Below, one piece after another: positions 52,357 to 61,102 of a DNA stretch of 64,000 nt. A program made the position numbers and the translations under genes. The stretch is from positions 30,981-94,980 of the forward strand of contig CAZJXN010000003.1 of assembly GCA_964549655.1 (NCBI GenBank). Reading direction: 5' to 3'. Origin of the DNA: JADJNW01 sp964549655 (lineage in GTDB: Bacteria; Bacteroidota; Bacteroidia; Chitinophagales; Saprospiraceae). The notes under the pieces were generated by a model that was not told where the DNA came from, made no database searches, and saw nothing but the letters and a program-made list of their open reading frames with translations. Positions within the stretch are counted from its first letter, which is position 1. Every line of letters begins with the position of its first letter.

Positions 52357-55300
52357 TTAAAAACTAACATTCAAACCGAACAAAAACAGCCGCGTACTTG
52401 GCGTATCAGCATTTACTTCGGAGCTACGCTCTTGGTTGTTGCCGTCGGGCGCGAGAGCACGTTCCGGGTCAATACCTTTGTGTTCGCTCACGTAATTGCT
52501 GAAAAGCAATGGATTCTGCGCACTCAAGTACAATCGCAGCGACTGGATTTTTAATTTATTGGTCAACGAATTGGGGAAAGTGTAGCCCAACGCGACGTTG
52601 CGCACTTTGATAAAAGAGCCATCAAAATAAGATAAAGTGGAACTATTGACCGGAAATTCCTGATTCTGATTCGGGCGCGGGTAAGCGTTGGTCGGATTGT
52701 TGGGGGTCCAATAATCCACATCCAAATTATTATAACGACCAAACAGGTTGTTGTTAGAATCATGGAAACGGCTGCGAATGGTATTGCCCTGTCGTGCAAA
52801 AATAAAAATAGACAAATCCACGCCTTTGAATTCAAACGTATTGGTCATACCGCCGCTCCAGTCGGGTATATCCGAGCCTAAAATGATGCGATCAGCAGCG
52901 TCTATTTTGCCGTCGCCGTTTTGGTCGCGCACTTTGATTTCGCCGACTTTGCGTTGGTACTTCGTAGCTTCGTCCACCTCATTGCTTTGCCAAATACCGA
53001 TTTTTTCAAAATCATAATACACCGTAATGGGCTGCCCGATAAACCAGTTGTTGCCGACATCATTCGCTTGACCGCCGTAGAGTGAGACGATTTCTTCGGT
53101 GTTGGTAAAGAAATTAAAATCCGTTGACCATCTAAAACCGTTGTCGGAATCAAAATTGACGGTAGAAAGTGTTGCCTCAAAGCCCGTATTGCTCGTTTCG
53201 CCAATATTTTCCAACACACTATTATAACCACTCGTAATCGGTAACTGACGGCGCAAGAGCAAATCCGAAGTGTTCGTTTGATACCATTCTACACTGCCGG
53301 AAAGCCGGTTTTTGAAAAAGCCAAAGTCCAAACCGATGTTTAAAGAAGTAGAAGTTTCCCATTGCAAAGAAGAATTACCGATGACATTGGGGCGATAGCC
53401 GTAAGCGCCATTGGAACCAAAAGCATAGACGGTACGCGCCAAAAGTGCTTGCGTTTGGTAGGGCTGTACCGCGGAGTTGCCTGTTGCGCCGTAGCTGGCA
53501 CGGAGTTTTAGGTTATCAATGACGGATATATTTTTAACAAATTCTTCTTGACTGATATTCCAACCCACTGCCGCCGATGGAAAAAAACCGTACTTGTTGC
53601 CTTCCGCCAAACGCGAGGAGCCGTCCACCCGACCGGTGAGCGTAAGGAGATATTTGTTATTAAAACCATAATTCACGCGCCCCATGAACGATTGGAGCGC
53701 CCATTCTACCAATGTACTGCCCACACCTTGAATAATGGTCGCTGCGCCGAGGTTGTAAAATTCTTGCGTCTCCGCCGGTACACCTCGCACATCGGTTCTA
53801 AATTCTTCGTAACGGTCTTGCTGGATACTGTGCAGCAAAGTGACATTCACGTTGTGTAAACTGCTGAACGTCTTATTATAATTGACAATATTTTCTAAGG
53901 TGTAATTGAAGAGCGTACTGTTCCGCGTAAAAGCTGTCGGGTCGCCGCCTCGACGGTTATTGGTTTGGCTGCCGATGAAACGCCCATAGCGCCCGTTTTG
54001 AAAATCGGGTCCAAAATTCAACCGATAAGAAAGTCCATCAAATAATTTAATTTCACCATAAATGCTACTGAAAATGCGGGTGCGCTTCGTTTCGTCAATA
54101 TTTGCGCCGGGTACGACTTCTGCTGCCGGATTGGTGCGCAAGCCGTCAGTCGTGGGCAGGAAAATCAGCTTACCATTGTCATCAAAAGGTTTGCCCAATG
54201 GATTTTCTTCCAAAGCGCCGCCGTAGGGATTGAAGCCTTCGCCATTTCGAATACTGTACACGCCCAGCGTAGAAGTGCCGACGCGAATGCGGTCGCTGAT
54301 TTGATGGTCAATATTGATGCGCAGCGTGTAACGCGTAAAATCCTGATTGTAAACGATGCCTTGCTCGTCAAAATAATTAGCAGAAATGCCAAATTGTGTT
54401 TTTTCATTGCCACCCGATACGCCCAATTGATGGCTTTGCTGATTGCCATCGCGCAAAAGCAGGTCTTGATAATCAGTTGAACGCCCCGTTTTAATGCCAT
54501 CCAATTCGACCGGGTCAAACAATCGCGCATCGGCAGCGGCAGGATCCGCATCGTTGTAGTTGCCCGTCGCACGGCGCGATTCCCGTTTATATTCAGCAAA
54601 TTCTGCGCCATTGAAGAGATCTACGGTATTCAGTGGTTCAGAAATGCCATAATACGAATCGTAAGACACGACCGTTCTGCCGGTTTTGCCGCGTTTGGTG
54701 GTAATCAGTACTACGCCATTCGCACCTCTGGAACCATAAATCGCGGTAGCTGACGCATCTTTCAAGATTTCCATAGATTGAATATCCTGCTGGTTGATGT
54801 CGCCCAATCCACCGGAAAGTGGAATACCGTCCAGCACATACAGCGGCTCATTGCCTGCCGAGAACGAGCGCCTCCCGCGAATGCGCACGCTCACATCCGA
54901 GCCGGGGCGCGAGCCGAGCGACACCACATCTACACCGGCGGCGCGTCCTTGCAGTGCTTGCTGCGCGTTCGTCACCGGCAGTCGCCCGATTTCCTCCGCC
55001 GAGACAGAAGAAATGGCACCCGTAGATTGGCTTTTGCGTTGTGTGCCGTAGCCTACTACCACGATTTCTTCTAAAGCGAGGTCATCTACGCCAAGCAACA
55101 CGTCAATCGTAGTGCGCCCACCGATTTCTATTTCCTGCATTTGATAACCAGTGGACGAAAAGATTAGCGTGGTGGCGCCGTCTGGCACTTGAAGTTCGTA
55201 GTTTCCTTGCACATCCGTGACCGTACCTTGCGTGGTTCCTTTTGCTTGAATCGAAACGCCATATAAGGGTTCATTACTTTCAGCGTCTCGAATTGTTCCT

Positions 55301-55455
55301 GCTATTCTGCTAACATTTTGCGGTACGCCATAGGTTGCTACTGGTGTTCGGTCAGTTGCACTGCCTATCAGCAGCGATTGTTGTGCGAGGGAGGTCTGCC
55401 ACGTAGCTAAAAACAGTAGCAAATAGCCCCCAAACTTTCGAGTAGAAATCATCAT
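52357..55455 (-). CDS. SusC/RagA-type TonB-linked outer membrane receptor, second locus
   Basis: A 1032-aa receptor: signal peptide (1-24), CarboxypepD_reg-like domain (AGTIRDAESNEPLYGVSIQ, about 50-120), TonB-box EEIVVVGYGTQRKS, plug with MEILKDASATAIYGSRG, and the barrel ending LFGLNVSF. No STN signalling domain. Divergent from the downstream lacI gene, whose operator region it shares. Confidence 0.95.
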   Translation of the reverse strand: MMISTRKFGGYLLLFLATWQTSLAQQSLLIGSATDRTPVATYGVPQNVSRIAGTIRDAESNEPLYGVSIQAKGTTQGTVTDVQGNYELQVPDGATTLIFSSTGYQMQEIEIGGRTTIDVLLGVDDLALEEIVVVGYGTQRKSQSTGAISSVSAEEIGRLPVTNAQQALQGRAAGVDVVSLGSRPGSDVSVRIRGRRSFSAGNEPLYVLDGIPLSGGLGDINQQDIQSMEILKDASATAIYGSRGANGVVLITTKRGKTGRTVVSYDSYYGISEPLNTVDLFNGAEFAEYKRESRRATGNYNDADPAAADARLFDPVELDGIKTGRSTDYQDLLLRDGNQQSHQLGVSGGNEKTQFGISANYFDEQGIVYNQDFTRYTLRINIDHQISDRIRVGTSTLGVYSIRNGEGFNPYGGALEENPLGKPFDDNGKLIFLPTTDGLRTNPAAEVVPGANIDETKRTRIFSSIYGEIKLFDGLSYRLNFGPDFQNGRYGRFIGSQTNNRRGGDPTAFTRNSTLFNYTLENIVNYNKTFSSLHNVNVTLLHSIQQDRYEEFRTDVRGVPAETQEFYNLGAATIIQGVGSTLVEWALQSFMGRVNYGFNNKYLLTLTGRVDGSSRLAEGNKYGFFPSAAVGWNISQEEFVKNISVIDNLKLRASYGATGNSAVQPYQTQALLARTVYAFGSNGAYGYRPNVIGNSSLQWETSTSLNIGLDFGFFKNRLSGSVEWYQTNTSDLLLRRQLPITSGYNSVLENIGETSNTGFEATLSTVNFDSDNGFRWSTDFNFFTNTEEIVSLYGGQANDVGNNWFIGQPITVYYDFEKIGIWQSNEVDEATKYQRKVGEIKVRDQNGDGKIDAADRIILGSDIPDWSGGMTNTFEFKGVDLSIFIFARQGNTIRSRFHDSNNNLFGRYNNLDVDYWTPNNPTNAYPRPNQNQEFPVNSSTLSYFDGSFIKVRNVALGYTFPNSLTNKLKIQSLRLYLSAQNPLLFSNYVSEHKGIDPERALAPDGNNQERSSEVNADTPSTRLFLFGLNVSF

Positions 55456-55634
55456 GGTGGAAAAGTTTTGTGAGTGATAATTGTCAAGACGTACAATCGT
55501 TTTACTTTCCCTGACAAAAAATTGCCAAAAAAGATTTTATCTGAAATTATTTTAGATTCAATTTACAGAACAAAATTTCTTACACCGTATCTTCTCCATT
55601 ATAAATTGCATCCAAACATTTTTTTACAAAAATA

Positions 55635-55667
55635 TTTGGAAAGTTTCGGAAATTCTTCTTATTATTG
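55635..55667 (+). promoter_or_regulatory. candidate promoter of the second lacI gene
   Basis: TTTG at 55635-55638 and TATTATTG at 55660-55667 are spaced by 21 bases, matching the Bacteroidota promoter with one mismatch. The operator at 55666-55683 overlaps its downstream edge, as expected for autorepression. Confidence 0.4.
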
Positions 55668-55683
55668 TGCAAACGATTGCACA
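55666..55683. promoter_or_regulatory. LacI-family operator, site 1
   Basis: TGTGCAAACGATTGCACA: two perfect 7-bp inverted arms TGTGCAA/TTGCACA around ACGA. It is 12 bp before the lacI start codon. A second site with one mismatch follows the same gene. Confidence 0.75.
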
Positions 55684-55694
55684 GATATTTTATA

Positions 55695-56714
55695 ATGACC
55701 AAAAAATCAACCATTCATGATATTGCAAAAGCGTTGAACGTGACGGCTTCTACCGTGTCACGCGCTTTGAATGGCAATACGCGCATCAGTGAAGCCACGC
55801 GGGAAGCGGTGCTGGAGGCTGCCAAAAGTTTAAATTATAATCATAATCAAATCGCCTCGGCATTGCGGAGTGGACGTAGCTACATCGTAGGTGTAATTGT
55901 GCCGACGGCGGATCGAAGTTTTTTTTCTAAAGTGGTGCGCGGCATCGAAGAAGAAGTAAACAAAGCAGGTTATAACGTCATCATTTGCCAATCAAACGAT
56001 TTATACGAAAGTGAAAAGCGCAATGTGGAAGCCTTGCTACGCCTACGTGCGGACGGCATTATTGTGTCTGTCGCTAAAGGCACGAGGGATTATGACCATT
56101 TTGCACAGCTTTCGCATAAGAATGTTCCCCTGGTCTTTTTTGACCGCGTGAATAACAAGTTGGGGGTAAGTACTGTATCCACTGATGATTTTAGTGGAGG
56201 CTATCAGGCAACACAGCATTTGATTGAGCAAGGCTGTAAAAGAATCGCACATTTCGCTGGTTTACAACACATTGGCATTTATCAGGAGCGTTTGCGCGGC
56301 TATGTGGAAGCGTTGAAAGATTATAATTTAAACGTAGATGATTCTTTGATTTTATATTTTAATAATCTCTATGCAGAAGATGGCGTAGCGGGAATGCAAC
56401 AATTGTTACAATTAAAACAAGTACCGGATGGCATCTTCTCTGCCAGTGATTATTCGGCTTTGGGCGCCATGCAAGTGTTAAAACAAAATAAAATTAATGT
56501 TCCGCAAGATATTGCATTAGTAGGTTTTGCTAATGAATCGCTTACCTCTTTTGTAGAACCAGGATTGACCACTGTTGATCAGCATAGTTTACAAATGGGC
56601 GCAGCAGCTGCCAAATTATTTTTGGAACAAATGGACCAGCGTAATTACATTCCACGAAAAATAGTATTAAGCCCAGAATTGCTAATTAGAGCGTCTTCTG
56701 TAAGGAAAATATAA
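55695..56714 (+). CDS. LacI family transcriptional regulator, second locus
   Basis: A 339-aa repressor with HTH at 1-30 (HDIAKALNVTASTVSRALNG) and the sensor fold (IVGVIVPTADRSFFSKVVRG; FSASDYSALGAMQVL). ATG at 55695 is preferred over a GTG/TTG at 55665 in the operator. Two nearly identical operators flank it, so it probably represses itself, perhaps the minus-strand susC-susD pair, and the sigma-uxaB unit. Confidence 0.92.
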   Translation: MTKKSTIHDIAKALNVTASTVSRALNGNTRISEATREAVLEAAKSLNYNHNQIASALRSGRSYIVGVIVPTADRSFFSKVVRGIEEEVNKAGYNVIICQSNDLYESEKRNVEALLRLRADGIIVSVAKGTRDYDHFAQLSHKNVPLVFFDRVNNKLGVSTVSTDDFSGGYQATQHLIEQGCKRIAHFAGLQHIGIYQERLRGYVEALKDYNLNVDDSLILYFNNLYAEDGVAGMQQLLQLKQVPDGIFSASDYSALGAMQVLKQNKINVPQDIALVGFANESLTSFVEPGLTTVDQHSLQMGAAAAKLFLEQMDQRNYIPRKIVLSPELLIRASSVRKI

Positions 56715-56726
56715 TTTTTAAATAAG

Positions 56727-56744
56727 TGCGCAATCGTTTGCACA
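56727..56744. promoter_or_regulatory. LacI-family operator, site 2
   Basis: TGCGCAATCGTTTGCACA: the inverse complement of site 1 with one mismatch, 22 bases before the sigma factor gene. It would let the same repressor govern the sigma-fecR-uxaB unit. Confidence 0.7.
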
Positions 56745-56765
56745 AACACCTAAAACTAACTTATC

Positions 56766-57320
56766 ATGGTAATGTGTGTACAACCAAACCAAACTAACGT
56801 TCAATTATTCGACGACACAGAACAAAATTTTGAGCAGCTTTTTCATCAGTATTATGAGCCGCTGTGCAGATTCGCATTAAGTCTGGTGGACTCCATTGAA
56901 ATGGCGGAAGAAGTAGTGTCCGATGTTTTTGTGAAAATTTGGAAAAATCAGGAAAATCTGGCGATTAAGACTTCGCTGCGCGCCTATCTCTTCATTTCGG
57001 TGCGGAATCAATCTATTGATTATTTGCGAAAAGCAGTCCGACAACGTACGCAACCAGCGGAAATTTGTAGCAGTTTCCCATCCAATTATGATAGCCCCGA
57101 GGAACGCACGATTTCCAGCGAATTAGAGGTGTTTATTGAAGCCGCTATTGATGCCTTGCCGCCGCAGGGTCGGAAAATTTTTCGCCTCAGCCGCGATAAT
57201 GGTATGAAATATCATGAGATCGCCGCCTACTTACACATTTCTATCAAAACCGTCGAAACCCATATGGGGCGTTCGCTCAAGTTTTTGCGAGAACGCCTGT
57301 TGGTAGACGAACGCCTGTAG
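56766..57320 (+). CDS. ECF-type RNA polymerase sigma-70 factor
   Basis: A 184-aa sigma factor with sigma-2 (FEQLFHQYYEPLCRFALSLVDSIEMAEEVVSDVFVKIW, residues 23-60) and sigma-4 (LPPQGRKIFRLSRDNGMKYHEIAAYLHISIKTVETHM, 130-166). It belongs to the large Bacteroidota ECF group that is normally paired with a FecR-type anti-sigma protein; here only a short FecR-like stub follows. The gene begins 22 bp after a LacI-type operator. Confidence 0.9.
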   Translation: MVMCVQPNQTNVQLFDDTEQNFEQLFHQYYEPLCRFALSLVDSIEMAEEVVSDVFVKIWKNQENLAIKTSLRAYLFISVRNQSIDYLRKAVRQRTQPAEICSSFPSNYDSPEERTISSELEVFIEAAIDALPPQGRKIFRLSRDNGMKYHEIAAYLHISIKTVETHMGRSLKFLRERLLVDERL

Positions 57321-57396
57321 GTTGCAATATAAAATTTTGTTTTTTTGTAAGGGTAGGCGACTGTAAAAGAAGTCTTTTCCATAAAATTTCGCTGCA

Positions 57397-57606
57397 ATGA
57401 GTGAAGACTTATGGAAATTAATGGCAACTTGCCTCAGTGAAAATGCGACCCAAGACCAACAAAATGATTTAAACAATTGGTTAGACAACAATCCCCAGCA
57501 GTATGAAATTTGGGCTGCTGCCAAAGTCATCTGGAACGCAAAACGCGTGCAGTCAGTAGATTTTAATAGTCAAAAAGCATTAGAAAAATTATGTGCTGAT
57601 TATTGA
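57397..57606 (+). CDS. truncated FecR-like anti-sigma factor (N-terminal domain only)
   Basis: A 69-aa protein with the start of FecR family anti-sigma factors: MSEDLWKLMATCLSENATQD, then LNNWLDNNPQQYEIW and FNSQKALEKL. In complete family members (about 330-400 aa) this part is cytoplasmic and binds the sigma factor, followed by a membrane helix and periplasmic FecR and DUF4974 domains. Here TGA ends the frame before any helix, and no downstream remnant is visible. It may be a soluble anti-sigma domain or a decayed gene. Confidence 0.7.
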   Translation: MSEDLWKLMATCLSENATQDQQNDLNNWLDNNPQQYEIWAAAKVIWNAKRVQSVDFNSQKALEKLCADY

Positions 57607-57655
57607 GGTGTCATTTTAATAGCCGTTTTCATCTATAAAATGTAAAATATCATAA

Positions 57656-59173
57656 ATGCAAGGCTTATCCAAAACGCTTATATTAAAATTAAAAGATAAA
57701 ACGCAAACGATACTACCCCACCCATCCCATTTTGAATTGCCGGAAAAAGTGCTACAATTTGGCACAGGCGTACTGCTGCGCGGTTTGCCAGATTTTTTGA
57801 TTGACAATGCCAATCGGCAGGGCATTTTCAATGGTCGAATCGTAGTAGTCAAATCTACCGATGGCGGCGATACGACGGCTTTTGAACAGCAGGATAATTT
57901 GTACACGCTGTGCATTCGAGGTATCGAAAATGGCGAAATCATTAAAGAAAATGTCATTTGTTCTACGATAAGTCGGGTACTTTCCGCAAAAAGTCACTGG
58001 CAGGAAGTGCTGGCTTGCACCAAAAATCCTGAGCTACAAATTGTGATTTCAAACACTACCGAAGTTGGCATTGAATTAATAAAAGAAGACATTTTTCAAA
58101 ATCCGCCTGCGTCTTTTCCGGCGAAGTTATTGGCATTTTTATACGCTCGTTATCAGGCATTTGATGGACATCCAAACAAAGGAATGGTCATTGTACCAAC
58201 AGAATTAGTTGTAAATAATGGCGACAAATTGCAAGCTATTTTATTAGAATTAGCACATTTTAATCAATTAGATAATAATTTTATTTACTGGTTAAAACAT
58301 TCTAATCATTGTTGCAACTCGCTGGTAGACAGAATTGTACCCGGTAAGCCGCCAGCAACAATGCAAAGAGAGCTAAATGAACAGCTTGGTTATGATGATG
58401 AATTATTAGCGATTTGCGAACCCTATAATTTGTGGACAATTCAAGGTGATGCGCGCATCAAAAATGTATTGTGTTTTCATCAAGCTAATCCGGGTATTTT
58501 TATCGAGCCGGACATTGAGCGTTTCCGCGAATTAAAGTTGCGAATGCTGAACGGGACACACACGTTGAGTTGCGGTTTGGCTTTTCTCGCCGGTTTTGCA
58601 ACAGTGAAAGAAGCGATGCAAGATGCTAAAATGGCTCATTTTATTCAAGATATAATGTTTTCTGAAATTGCAAAAGGTATTCCTTACAAAATGCCCGCTG
58701 AAGAAATTCAACGCTTTGGCAATCAGGTGTTAGACCGTTTTCGCAATCCATATCTCGATCATAAGTGGCTGAGTATCACTTTGCAATATACTTCCAAAAT
58801 GCAGATGCGCAATGTGCCGACGCTGCTGCATTTTTATAAAAACAATCAAGAAACACCGGAATATATCGCGCTCGGTTTCGCGGCTTATTTACTTTTTATG
58901 AAAGCAGTGAAAGAAGAAAAGGAGATTTATTATGGTTTTGTAAATAATGAATTTTACCAAATCCAAGACCCACAAGCGGCATTTTTTTATAATTTGTGGC
59001 AGGAATTTGAACCGGAACAACTGGTAGAAAAAGTGTTGACAGACACTGCGCTTTGGGATGCGGATTTGTCAAAATTGTCGGGCTTTACTGAAAGCGTGAC
59101 TGATTTTTTGATACAAATTTTAAATGCGAATCCAAAGGAAGTATTGAATGGTTTTTTAGTGGAAAAAGTTTAA
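57656..59173 (+). CDS. uxaB: tagaturonate reductase (altronate oxidoreductase)
   Basis: A 505-aa mannitol-dehydrogenase-family enzyme reducing D-tagaturonate to D-altronate with NADH. The N-terminus has LQFGTGVLLRGLPDFLIDNAN (split) with the nucleotide-binding loop; CNSLVDRIVPG and LRMLNGTHTLSCG are family signatures, and the C-terminal half carries the catalytic Lys region. Part of uxaB-uxaA-uxaC-kdgK on the plus strand. Confidence 0.9.
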   Translation: MQGLSKTLILKLKDKTQTILPHPSHFELPEKVLQFGTGVLLRGLPDFLIDNANRQGIFNGRIVVVKSTDGGDTTAFEQQDNLYTLCIRGIENGEIIKENVICSTISRVLSAKSHWQEVLACTKNPELQIVISNTTEVGIELIKEDIFQNPPASFPAKLLAFLYARYQAFDGHPNKGMVIVPTELVVNNGDKLQAILLELAHFNQLDNNFIYWLKHSNHCCNSLVDRIVPGKPPATMQRELNEQLGYDDELLAICEPYNLWTIQGDARIKNVLCFHQANPGIFIEPDIERFRELKLRMLNGTHTLSCGLAFLAGFATVKEAMQDAKMAHFIQDIMFSEIAKGIPYKMPAEEIQRFGNQVLDRFRNPYLDHKWLSITLQYTSKMQMRNVPTLLHFYKNNQETPEYIALGFAAYLLFMKAVKEEKEIYYGFVNNEFYQIQDPQAAFFYNLWQEFEPEQLVEKVLTDTALWDADLSKLSGFTESVTDFLIQILNANPKEVLNGFLVEKV

Positions 59174-59220
59174 GAAATTGAGTCTGTGTGCCAAACATGA
59201 ACACAATAACACGATAATAC

Positions 59221-60873
59221 ATGAACACAATTCTCAAAATACATCCTGCTGACAACGCAATTGTAGCCCTAACCAACCTACGAAAAGGTGAAACCGTGCA
59301 ATTAGATGGAGAGGAATTTTATTTATTGGATGACATCCCAGCGAAGCATAAATTTGCTACCCAAGATTTGAACGCCGGCGATGCCGTAACGATGTATGGC
59401 GTGTTAGTCGGTAAAGCGCAAAATTTTATTCTGAAGGGTGGATTAATTTCAACCGCGAATGTAAAACACGCGGCTGGAAATTATCAAGTAAACGGTGAGC
59501 GAAATATTCAGTGGCAAGCACCCAATGTTTCAAAATGGCAAAATCGCACTTTTCAAGGTTACCATCGTGCGGATGGAAGTGTAGGAACGGCGAACTATTG
59601 GGTCGTAATTCCCTTGGTTTTTTGTGAAAATCGCAATTTGCAAGTGCTGCGAGAAGCGTTAGTGGAAGATTTGGGGTATTCCAGAAAAAACACGTATCAG
59701 CAACAGGCACAAAATTTAATTTTGCTCTATCAAGCTGGAAAAACGGTAGAGGAAATTTTACAGGCTGATATAGATGTAGCGGTTTTAGAAGAAGAAACGC
59801 CGCGCTTATTTCCAAATGTAGATGGTATAAAATTCCTTGCGCACGATGGCGGCTGCGGCGGTACGCGCGATGATTCACGGGCATTATGTGGATTATTGGC
59901 GGGTTACATCACCCATCCAAATGTGGCGGGAGCGACGGTGTTAAGTTTAGGTTGTCAGATCGCGCAGATTTCATTATTACAAGAAGAAATTCAAAAACGG
60001 GATGCAAATTTTAGTAAGCCGATATATTATTTGGAACAGCAAAAAATTGGCACGGAAGAAAAGCTGATTCAACAGGCATTGAAGCAAACGTTTGCAGGTT
60101 TGATGTTGGCAAATCAATTACAAAGGGAACCTGCGCCCTTGAGCAAATTATGTATCGGTTTGGAGTGTGGTGGCTCGGATGGTTTTTCTGGCATTTCTGC
60201 GAATCCGGCGATTGGTTACACTTCGGATTTATTGGTTGCCCTGGATGGAACGGTGATTTTGTCGGAATTTCCAGAGTTGTGTGGCGTGGAGCAGGAATTG
60301 AGCGACCGCTGTGTAGATGTGGCAACTGCCGAACGATTTGGATATTTAATGCAAACGTACAATGCTCGTGCACAGGCAGTTGGCTCTGGTTTTGACATGA
60401 ATCCATCGCCGGGCAATATTCGGGATGGTTTGATTACGGATGCGATAAAATCGGCAGGCGCGGCAAAAAAAGGCGGTACGTCGCCCGTCACAGCCGTATT
60501 GGATTATCCAGAAAAAGTGACAAAGCCGGGTTTGAATTTACTCTGCACGCCGGGAAATGATGTAGAATCTACGACGGCGGAAGTTGGTTCGGGGGCAAAT
60601 ATTGTGCTGTTTACCACTGGTTTAGGAACTCCAACTGGAAATCCGATTGCGCCGGTCATTAAATTAGCGACAAATACCGCGTTGGCAAAACGAATGCCAG
60701 ATATTATTGATATTAATACCGGAAGTATAATTGAAGGCGAAGAGACGATTGCGGAGGCGGGAGAGCGGATTTTAGAATATGTAATAAAAGTGGCGAGTGG
60801 GGAAAGAGAGGTGAGTGCGATGCGGCATGGGCAGGATGATTTTATTGTGTGGAAACGGGGAGTTTCCCTTTAG
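59221..60873 (+). CDS. uxaA: altronate dehydratase
   Basis: A 550-aa enzyme converting D-altronate to 2-keto-3-deoxygluconate. An N-terminal SAF-like domain (residues 1-95) is followed by the catalytic part with GGCGGTRDDSRALCGLLAGY (split), GLECGGSDGFSGISANPA and NPSPGNIRDGLITDAIKSAG. This is the full-length two-domain form. It starts 48 bp after uxaB in a GAACACAA-rich leader. Confidence 0.93.
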   Translation: MNTILKIHPADNAIVALTNLRKGETVQLDGEEFYLLDDIPAKHKFATQDLNAGDAVTMYGVLVGKAQNFILKGGLISTANVKHAAGNYQVNGERNIQWQAPNVSKWQNRTFQGYHRADGSVGTANYWVVIPLVFCENRNLQVLREALVEDLGYSRKNTYQQQAQNLILLYQAGKTVEEILQADIDVAVLEEETPRLFPNVDGIKFLAHDGGCGGTRDDSRALCGLLAGYITHPNVAGATVLSLGCQIAQISLLQEEIQKRDANFSKPIYYLEQQKIGTEEKLIQQALKQTFAGLMLANQLQREPAPLSKLCIGLECGGSDGFSGISANPAIGYTSDLLVALDGTVILSEFPELCGVEQELSDRCVDVATAERFGYLMQTYNARAQAVGSGFDMNPSPGNIRDGLITDAIKSAGAAKKGGTSPVTAVLDYPEKVTKPGLNLLCTPGNDVESTTAEVGSGANIVLFTTGLGTPTGNPIAPVIKLATNTALAKRMPDIIDINTGSIIEGEETIAEAGERILEYVIKVASGEREVSAMRHGQDDFIVWKRGVSL

Positions 60874-60922
60874 GTGGAATATTTGGAATGATGGAATGGG
60901 GCGCTCATTACAGCCCTTATTA

Positions 60923-60975
60923 CATTAATGGGAACGCGGATGACGCGAATACGGCGGATTTTTGCGGATTTTTTC
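60923..60975 (+). repeat. GCGGAT-family repeat, copy 5
   Basis: GGAAC, then GCGGAT-GAC-GCGAAT-ACG-GCGGAT-TTTT-GCGGATTTTTT. It lies between uxaA and uxaC, within the presumed operon. Confidence 0.75.
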
Positions 60976-61000
60976 ACTCATTACAGCTCTTATTACATTT

Positions 61001-61035
61001 TTTTAACGCAGAGACGCAGCGTACACAGAGCGTCA
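61001..61035. repeat. GCAGAG-family repeat remnant
   Basis: TTTTAACGCAGAGACGCAGC followed by GTACACAGAGCGTC; a partial copy without a matching right arm, next to the GCGGAT copy and before uxaC. Confidence 0.5.
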
Positions 61036-61102
61036 AATTAGGGCGAATCATGTTAATCCAAGAATTATAAAAATCAAGGTTCAGACAAAATGTAAACGTA
61101 CC

